The position numbers and the translations under genes were made by a program. Shown one piece after another: positions 58,746 through 64,000 of a stretch of DNA of 64,000 nucleotides (its first letter is position 1; every line of letters starts with the position of its first letter). The DNA is from Microbacterium testaceum. Lineage in GTDB: Bacteria > Actinomycetota > Actinomycetes > Actinomycetales > Microbacteriaceae. The notes below the pieces were generated by a model that was not told where the DNA came from, did not search any database, and saw nothing but the letters and a program-made list of their open reading frames with translations. Where the stretch lies: NCBI RefSeq assembly GCF_006539145.1, contig NZ_BJML01000009.1, forward strand, positions 62,001 through 126,000, read 5' to 3'.

Positions 58746-60239
58746 ATGACTCTCTCCCCCACGCGCTTGCGCGTTCTCGTCGCGGCCCTGCTCGCGGTGT
58801 CGTTCCTCGGTGCCCTCGATCACACGGTCGTCTCTACCTCTCTGGCCACGATCGCCGGCGACCTCGGCGCGCTCGAGCACATGAGCTGGATCATGGTCGG
58901 CTACACCCTCGCCGCCACCGTGATGCTCCCCGTCCTCGGCAAGCTCGGAGACGTCCTGGGCCCCAGACGCGTCTTCGTCGTCTCGCTGGTCCTCTTCCTC
59001 GTCGCTTCGCTCGCGTGCGGATTCGCACCCGACCTCGGCTGGCTCCTCGCCGCGCGGGTCTTGCAGGGGCTCGGCTCCGCCGGGCTGCAGCTCATGTCGC
59101 AGACCATCGTCGCCCGGGTCACCACCCCGCGTCAGAGACCGCGCTACATGGCCGTGATCGGTGCGGCCTTCCCCGTCGCGATCGTCGTCGGTCCGGTGGT
59201 CGGCGGCCTCATCACCGACTACGCGAGTTGGCCCTGGGTGTTCTGGATCAACATCCCGGTGGGCGTCGTGGCGCTCGTCCTGGCGCTCACGGCGGTTCCG
59301 GGCCTCCCGGGCGGCGCCCACCCCCGTTTCGACGTGCCGGGCTCGCTCGTGTTCACCGGCTCGCTCCTGGCTCTCATCCTCGCGGTCACGTGGATCGGCG
59401 ACGACGCCCTGCGCCCCGCGGCGATCGCGTGCGCGGTCGCGGCGGCTGCCGGCATCCTGGCCCTCGTCCTCATCGAGCGCCGGGCCGACGCCCCCATCCT
59501 GCCGCCGAGGATCCTGCGCAACCGCACGATCCTCGTATGCCTCGGCCTCTCGCTCGTCGTCGGCGCCGGCCTGTTCTCGGTGGTCGCCTACATGCCGACC
59601 TACGTGCAGATGGCGTACCGGACCACCGCGACGGTCTCGGGACTCGTCCCGATAGCGACCGTTCTCGGCATGCTCGTCAGCAGTCTGCTGACGGGGTGGC
59701 TCGTCAGCCGGTCGGGTCGATACCGGCTCTACCCGGTGGCGGGCACCGCGCTCGCCGCGGTCGGCCTGCTCACGATGGCCGTGCTTCCCGCGGGCGTGCC
59801 GCTGTGGGCGCCGATGGCGGTCATGGCCGCGGTCGGCATCGGCACGGGGGCCTTCACGAATCTGATCTTCGCGGTCGTGCAGAACGCGGCGTCTCTCGAC
59901 GACCTCGGGGCGGTCACCGCGACGACGAACCTCGTGCGCCAGGTCGGGGCCGCCGTCGGAACCGCGCTCGTCGGAGGCGTGATCGGCTTCTCGGTCGCGG
60001 CCGCTCTTCCGGCGGGATTGGATGCCGCCACCCTCACACCTGCGGTGGTGCGATCGACCCCCGGAGCCGTCCAGGACGAGATCGGCCTCGTCTACCACGA
60101 CGTCTTCGCGCCCATCTTCCTGGGGCTCGCGCTCGTCTACGCGTGCGGCGTGGTCGTCGCACTGTTCCTGCCCGCGGAGCGCCTGTCGGACGAGATGGCG
60201 CAGGCGGTCGCCGAGCCGGTCGACCGCCAACCTGCCTGA
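58746..60239 (+). CDS. MFS transporter, DHA2 (14-helix) type
   Basis: A 497-aa major facilitator with about fourteen predicted helices. LGALDHTVVSTSLATIAGDLG, motif A GKLGDVLGPRRVF and RVLQGLGSAGLQLMSQTIVARVT are typical DHA2 landmarks. Many relatives are drug exporters, but in catabolic loci they also export or import aromatic compounds. The chosen ATG begins a typical MFS N terminus; no SD is seen and the leader is about 93 nt. It ends 38 bp before the GMC oxidase, so the two are probably cotranscribed. Confidence 0.88.
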   Translation: MTLSPTRLRVLVAALLAVSFLGALDHTVVSTSLATIAGDLGALEHMSWIMVGYTLAATVMLPVLGKLGDVLGPRRVFVVSLVLFLVASLACGFAPDLGWLLAARVLQGLGSAGLQLMSQTIVARVTTPRQRPRYMAVIGAAFPVAIVVGPVVGGLITDYASWPWVFWINIPVGVVALVLALTAVPGLPGGAHPRFDVPGSLVFTGSLLALILAVTWIGDDALRPAAIACAVAAAAGILALVLIERRADAPILPPRILRNRTILVCLGLSLVVGAGLFSVVAYMPTYVQMAYRTTATVSGLVPIATVLGMLVSSLLTGWLVSRSGRYRLYPVAGTALAAVGLLTMAVLPAGVPLWAPMAVMAAVGIGTGAFTNLIFAVVQNAASLDDLGAVTATTNLVRQVGAAVGTALVGGVIGFSVAAALPAGLDAATLTPAVVRSTPGAVQDEIGLVYHDVFAPIFLGLALVYACGVVVALFLPAERLSDEMAQAVAEPVDRQPA

Positions 60240-60276
60240 GTACCCGCCCCTCGCTGTGAAGCACGAAGGAGAAATC

Positions 60277-61866
60277 ATGAGCGGCACCCCCACCGTCGCG
60301 ATCGTCGGTAGCGGCCCGATCGGCTCCGCCTATGCGCGTCTGCTGCTGGAGGCGTTCCCCGGCGCCCGCGTCGTCATGTTCGAGGCGGGCCCGCAGGTCA
60401 CCGAACGTCCCGGCCAGAGCGTCCGCAACATCGTCGACCCCGACGAGAAGGCGCGCGCTCGTGAGCGCTCTCAGGGGCCCCAGGCCGGGGAGTTCCGCGC
60501 GTCGCTCGGGATCCCGGCGGGGGCGGTCGTCGAGGGGATGTTCACCGCGCGCCAGGGCACGCACCTGCTGGACTTCGGCGGCGAGGGTTCAGCCCACGCC
60601 GCGAGCTTCCCGGCAGCCGCAGCCGCGACGAACGTCGGCGGCCAGGGGGCCCACTGGACCTGTGCGATCCCGCGCCCCGCCTTCACCGAGAAACTCGGCT
60701 TCATCCCCGACGACGAATGGGAGGATCTCATCTCCACCGCCGAGGGGCTGCTGCACAAGCAGAGCGCCGCGTTCTCGGACTCGCCCGTGGGGGCCGCGAT
60801 CCGCGAACTCCTCTCGCGTGAGTTCGGCGACGAGCTGCCCGAGGGGTACGGCGTGAGCACCCTGCCCGTCGCGGGCGATCCCCAGCCCGACGGCACGATG
60901 CGGTGGGCCGGTGCCGACACGGTTCTCGGACCGCTCCTCGACGAGGGCACCGACACCGCGGCCCGTTTCGAGTTGCGCGATCTCACGCTCGTCCGCCGCA
61001 TCGAGCACGACGGAGCGCACGTGCGCGGGCTCGTCGTCGAGGATCTGCGAACCCGGGAGCAGACGTTCGTCGAAGCGGATGCCGTCGTGGTCGCGGCCGA
61101 CGCGTTCCGATCGCCGCAGTTGCTCTTCGCCTCCGGCATCCGTCCCGCCGCCCTCGGCCGGTACCTCACCGAGCATCACGTCGTCATCAGCACGGTCGCG
61201 CTCGACGGAGACCGCATGGCCGAGCTCGTCTCAGACGACGAGCTGCGCAGCGAGCTGGCGCGGCGAGCCAAGAACCCCACCGATCCGGTCGCGGCGGTCA
61301 ACCGCATCCCCTTCTCGGAGCCCGACCACCCGTACTCGGCTCAGATCATGTACGCCGAGACCCCGCCGTTTCCCCTGCCGATCGACCACCCGGCCGCGGG
61401 CAACCGCTGGGGGTACGTGAACATGGGCTATGGCGTGCGCAAGGTCCCCCGGGTCGAGGACGGAGCGACCTTCAGCGATGACGAACTCGATTACCGCGGG
61501 CTCCCCAACTTCACGATCGACTACGCACTCGACGCCGACGAGGAGCGCGAGATCGACGAGGCCACCGCGCGGCTGCGGCGGGCGGGGAGCGCGCTCGGAA
61601 CCTTCATCGCCGAGCCGCGCCTGCTGCCGTTCGGCTCGAGCCTGCACTTCATGGGGACGATGCGCACGGGCACCGACCCGGCCACCTCGGTCGCCGATCC
61701 GTACTCGCGCGTCTGGGGCTTCGACAACCTGGTCGTGGGCGGCAACGCGCTGATCCCCACGGCCAACACGATGAACCCGACCCTGACGAGCGTCGCGATC
61801 GCGGTGCGCGGGGCTCGGCGTCTCGCCGACCAGCTGAGCGCGGTGCACAGCGTGCCGCACGCCTGA
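60277..61866 (+). CDS. GMC oxidoreductase, CarA/pyranose oxidase-like (glycoside 3-oxidase candidate) 2
   Basis: A 529-aa GMC flavoprotein related to the one at 34758. FAD motif IVGSGPIGSAYARLL, the segment TNVGGQGAHWTCAIPRP with the histidine that links flavin in pyranose oxidase, and a C-terminal active site SSLHFMGTMRTG (His) with NPTLTSVAIAVRGAR (Asn). Compared with the first enzyme it has extra sequence at about 60-110. Likely function is C3 oxidation of a glycoside in the cytoplasm. GAAGGAG lies seven bases before the ATG. Grouped with the MFS transporter, a second import-and-oxidise unit. Confidence 0.83.
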   Translation: MSGTPTVAIVGSGPIGSAYARLLLEAFPGARVVMFEAGPQVTERPGQSVRNIVDPDEKARARERSQGPQAGEFRASLGIPAGAVVEGMFTARQGTHLLDFGGEGSAHAASFPAAAAATNVGGQGAHWTCAIPRPAFTEKLGFIPDDEWEDLISTAEGLLHKQSAAFSDSPVGAAIRELLSREFGDELPEGYGVSTLPVAGDPQPDGTMRWAGADTVLGPLLDEGTDTAARFELRDLTLVRRIEHDGAHVRGLVVEDLRTREQTFVEADAVVVAADAFRSPQLLFASGIRPAALGRYLTEHHVVISTVALDGDRMAELVSDDELRSELARRAKNPTDPVAAVNRIPFSEPDHPYSAQIMYAETPPFPLPIDHPAAGNRWGYVNMGYGVRKVPRVEDGATFSDDELDYRGLPNFTIDYALDADEEREIDEATARLRRAGSALGTFIAEPRLLPFGSSLHFMGTMRTGTDPATSVADPYSRVWGFDNLVVGGNALIPTANTMNPTLTSVAIAVRGARRLADQLSAVHSVPHA

Positions 61867-61932
61867 CACTTCGGGCCGGAGTCGCCGCGCGCGTCGCCCC
61901 CGCGCCGTCCGCGCCGAAGACCCCCGCTCGAC

Positions 61933-61981
61933 TGTCCACAACACCCGGACGATTTCTCGCAGCGCCCGGGTGTTGTGGACA
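61933..61981. terminator. Terminator / palindromic repeat, copy 2
   Basis: A perfect 16-bp stem (61933-61948 with 61966-61981; TGTCCACAACACCCGG arm) encloses a 17-nt loop. The stem and the CACCCGGACG-TTTC continuation match the hairpin at 16763-16809. It follows the GMC oxidase gene and should end the MFS-GMC transcript. Confidence 0.75.
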
Positions 61982-62100
61982 CTCGACGGGCTCGGGAGGC
62001 ACCCCGGCCAGCCGACGTCGCGGCCGCCGCCGCCTCAGCGACATCGCCGGGGCTCCGGGCGAACGGGTCGGGTCTCCGGCATCCCGCCGATAATGGGGGA

Positions 62101-62490
62101 GTGGAGGTCTGGGAGACGCGCGAGTGGTTCGCCGACTACCTCGACGCCCTCAACCGGCACGATCTCGAAGCCGTCCGCGGATTCTTGCATCCCGCGGTGC
62201 GCCGCGCGCACCTGCCCGCGGGGGCCGAGGCGTGGATCGCCGATCTGGCGGAGCTGCTGCACGGCTTCCCCGATTGGCAGTGGAAGCGCATTCAGCTGAT
62301 CGTCGAAGACGACCGTCTGGCCGTGCACCTCCGGGGCGGGGGAGCGCACACGGGGGCGTTCGCGCACGCGGGCCCGACCCGTCGGCGCGTGAACATCGCC
62401 TCATTCGCGATGTACCGCATCGAGGGCGGTCGGATCGTCGAGGCGAGCGGCACCGACGATGCCGCGCAGATCCGCACCGCGCTGCTCTGA
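62101..62490 (+). CDS. SnoaL-like NTF2-fold protein
   Basis: A 129-aa SnoaL-like protein (WFADYLDALNRHDLEAVRGFLHPAVRRAHLPAG, DLAELLHGFPDWQWKRIQLIVEDDRLAVHLRGGGAHTG, FAMYRIEGGRIVEASGTDD), with the polyketide-cyclase/ester-cyclase style layout; the function is unknown. GTG start: GATAAT (62089-62094) ends exactly six bases upstream, so it is probably leaderless. It appears to be a single-gene unit outside the glycoside island. Confidence 0.78.
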   Translation: MEVWETREWFADYLDALNRHDLEAVRGFLHPAVRRAHLPAGAEAWIADLAELLHGFPDWQWKRIQLIVEDDRLAVHLRGGGAHTGAFAHAGPTRRRVNIASFAMYRIEGGRIVEASGTDDAAQIRTALL

Positions 62491-62626
62491 GGAGAAGGGG
62501 CTCCCCGCCTATCGCGCGGCCGGGGCGTGCTCCGTGGGCGCGGTCTGTCAAGGGCGCCTGCATGTCGGAGGGGCCGGGTACTTTCGATCTCGCCCGTTTC
62601 CATCCCGGGCAGAAAGAGCGGCGACC

Positions 62627-62911
62627 ATGGTGTCTCATGACCGCCCCGGCGCCGGAGTCGTGTGGGCTCGCGTCGAAGACGGCTTCCACGTCGGCAGTAA
62701 GAGTGGCGTGTTCCTCGGTTACATCGACCGCCAGCCCGGCGGGACGTTCCTCGCCTACAACGGTCGTTCGCGCCTCGTCGGTCGTTTCGAAGCCCTGACG
62801 GCCGCCATGGCTGCGGTCACCAACGATCAGCCCCCGCAGGATTCCGAGATCACCCTCCGAGAGGTGCGTGTGCCCGCTCCTCGCTCGATCGAGGGCGGGA
62901 AGGCCTCATGA
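62627..62911 (+). CDS. Small protein of unknown function upstream of BLUF gene
   Basis: A 94-aa soluble protein I cannot assign. It has an Asp/Gly-rich beta-type sequence (VVWARVEDGFHVGSKSGVFLGYIDR, GGTFLAYNGRSRLVGRFEAL), then a charged tail. The layout suggests a small single-domain fold. Its stop overlaps the BLUF gene start (ATGA), so the two are translated together and it may be a partner of the photoreceptor. AAAGAGCGG upstream offers a weak SD. Confidence 0.65.
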   Translation: MVSHDRPGAGVVWARVEDGFHVGSKSGVFLGYIDRQPGGTFLAYNGRSRLVGRFEALTAAMAAVTNDQPPQDSEITLREVRVPAPRSIEGGKAS

Positions 62912-63345
62912 GCTCCGACCTCGTCTCCGTCTCGTACGTCAGCGCGGCCTCCGAGCCCTTCGACGACGACCGCTTGAACGACCTCCTCTCGTGGAGCCGT
63001 CGGTCCAATCACGAGCACGACCTCACCGGCATGCTGCTGTATCGCCGCGGCCGCTTCTTCCAGGTCCTCGAAGGGCCGCAGGATGCCGTCGACGAGCTCA
63101 TGACGAAGATCCGCCGCGACCCGCGACACACGGGCGTCCGTGTGCTGCTGTCGGAGCGCATCGATGAGCGCCGCTTCACGGAGTGGACGATGGGGTACGA
63201 GCCGATCGGCGTGCCCACCGCTCCCGCTCCCGAGGGCTTCCGCGACACCTTCGACGACCTCGAGGCGGACGACGAGAACGCGAGCATCCGCGCCGTGCGC
63301 GAGCTCACCGTGTGGTTCCGCGCGCGGACCGCGAACGGCGCCTGA
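62908..63345 (+). CDS. Stand-alone BLUF-domain blue-light photoreceptor
   Basis: A 145-aa protein with a BLUF domain at about residues 5-98, binding FAD. The conserved Tyr of SVSYVS, Asn of RRSNHEHDLTG, Gln of RFFQVLEG and Met/Trp of FTEWTMGYEP, all central to the photocycle, are present, so it should be light-active. A short helical tail (about 105-145) follows, with no EAL or cyclase output domain, typical of short BLUF proteins (PixD/BlrB type) that work through partner proteins. It overlaps the unknown gene upstream. Confidence 0.9.
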   Translation: MSSDLVSVSYVSAASEPFDDDRLNDLLSWSRRSNHEHDLTGMLLYRRGRFFQVLEGPQDAVDELMTKIRRDPRHTGVRVLLSERIDERRFTEWTMGYEPIGVPTAPAPEGFRDTFDDLEADDENASIRAVRELTVWFRARTANGA

Positions 63346-63384
63346 CGGAGCGGTCGTCCGGGTCTCTCGCGGTAGCGTCACGGT

Positions 63385-64000
63385 GTGATCTCCCCGTCCC
63401 CCGGCCCCCCTCGACGTGCGCGCGCCGTGCTGCGCGTCACCGTCGGCGCGGTCGTGATCGCGGTGGTGCTTTTCGCCTACGTGTTGCGGATCGCGGCCGG
63501 AGATGCCAACCCCTTCGACTTCTTCGGATACTTCACGAATCAGACCAGCATCCTCACGGCGCTCGTGCTGATCGCCGTGGGAACGTTCGGCCTGAGGGAC
63601 CGCCCCGTTCCCTCCGCGCTCACGCTCGCGTGGGCGATCGGCGCCGCCTGTCTCATCGTGGTCGCCGTCGTCTACAACGCTCTGGTGCCCGGAACGGGGT
63701 CGGCCCCGCCCTGGGTGAGTGTGGTGCTGCACGTCGTCTTTCCCGTGCTCGTCGTCGCGGACGTCGCGACGGCTCGCGACCGACCCCGGCTCGCGTGGCG
63801 GCGCCTGTGGTGGGTGTTCCCGTATCCGCTGTTCTGGATCACCGTCGTCCTCGTGCGCGGCGCGACCGACGGGTGGGTTCCCTACGGGTTCCTCCTCCCT
63901 GAGCGCGGCCTCGCGTCGCTCCTGCTGCACGTCGTCGGCATCCTGGCCCTGCTTCTCGTCGCGGCGACGGGCGTCTGGGCGCTCGGTCGACGACGGTCGT
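63385..64000 (+). CDS. Pr6Pr-family membrane protein (3' partial)
   Basis: The first 205 residues of a polytopic membrane protein; the frame runs off the window edge. About six hydrophobic helices are present, and NPFDFFGYFTNQTSILTALVL, VLHVVFPVLVVADV, and WWVFPYPLFWITVVLVRGA with WVPYGFL match the Pr6Pr/FAR-17a-like family of actinobacteria. Function is not established. GTG start with TAGCGT (63373-63378) six bases upstream suggests a leaderless transcript, 39 bp after the BLUF stop. Confidence 0.85.
   Translation, partial: MISPSPGPPRRARAVLRVTVGAVVIAVVLFAYVLRIAAGDANPFDFFGYFTNQTSILTALVLIAVGTFGLRDRPVPSALTLAWAIGAACLIVVAVVYNALVPGTGSAPPWVSVVLHVVFPVLVVADVATARDRPRLAWRRLWWVFPYPLFWITVVLVRGATDGWVPYGFLLPERGLASLLLHVVGILALLLVAATGVWALGRRRS

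Noticed and set aside
58077..60293. Long minus-strand frame opposite the SDR and MFS genes
   Set aside because: Composition is dominated by Arg, Asp, Glu, Gly and Gln with no recognisable domain; the plus-strand MFS is unambiguous.

Overview
The window is one contiguous piece of a high-GC actinobacterial chromosome. Frequent GTG starts, AGGAGG-type ribosome binding sites, a short HU protein, a zinc-free ribosomal protein S14, and protein sequences that read like Microbacteriaceae all suggest Microbacterium or a close relative. That assignment is inference from sequence style, because no rRNA gene is present. I see no tRNA, rRNA, CRISPR array, insertion sequence or prophage.

Layout. (1) 1-16.7 kb is mostly housekeeping: rpsN (5' truncated), a LuxR-type regulator, HU, a CopD-CtaG copper/cytochrome oxidase assembly protein, a membrane-anchored unknown, a MerR regulator divergent from a CxxC flavin reductase, a PIF1-like helicase, an iron-box-controlled heme oxygenase, a serine-hydrolase-fold lipoprotein lacking its catalytic residues, an EamA exporter, a secreted RCC1-repeat protein of lower GC, DUF3140, CorA and an amino acid permease. 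(2) 16.9-23 kb is a 4-hydroxybenzoate/protocatechuate cluster: pobA and an IclR regulator on the minus strand, pcaHGBDC on the plus strand, with matching palindromes in front of pobA and pcaH. (3) 23.2-50 kb is a large sugar/glycoside island. It holds five copies of the DUF6379 (C-glycoside deglycosidase beta subunit) domain and nine sugar-phosphate-isomerase-like TIM barrels, including two genes in which beta domain and barrel are fused. It also has three Gfo/Idh/MocA oxidoreductases, a ThuA protein, a CarA-like GMC oxidase, a binding-protein ABC importer without its own ATPase, a GH39-like protein without the usual catalytic glutamates, an FAD monooxygenase, and TetR, LysR (NodD-like) and ROK regulators. 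(4) 51.6-58.6 kb is a tightly overlapping aromatic meta-cleavage operon: VOC ring-cleavage dioxygenase, two FAH-family hydrolases, cyclase-family hydrolase, FAD monooxygenase, ACMSD-like amidohydrolase and SDR. It is followed by a DHA2 MFS transporter and a second CarA-like GMC oxidase. (5) 62-64 kb holds a SnoaL-like protein, a small unknown, a stand-alone BLUF photoreceptor and a Pr6Pr membrane protein cut by the window edge.

How it may work together (inference). The ABC and MFS systems import a plant aromatic glycoside. The GMC oxidases oxidise its sugar at C3. The DUF6379/TIM-barrel pairs break the C-C (or C-O) bond to the aromatic ring. The Gfo/Idh/MocA, ThuA and isomerase-like enzymes then process the 3-keto sugar. 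The freed aromatic part is hydroxylated and ring-cleaved by the 51.6-58.6 kb operon, and any 4-hydroxybenzoate or protocatechuate released enters pobA-pcaHGBDC. The layout fits a flavonoid C-glycoside particularly well, but the substrate is not proven by sequence.

The most unusual points are the five parallel deglycosidase-like modules with two natural beta-alpha fusions, the catalytically altered GH39-like and serine-hydrolase-like proteins, a textbook 19-bp-spacer MerR promoter over a 24-bp perfect palindrome, recurrent YTTATG operator-like boxes across the island, and a set of apparently leaderless genes with an identical 6-nt gap between the -10 hexamer and the start codon.
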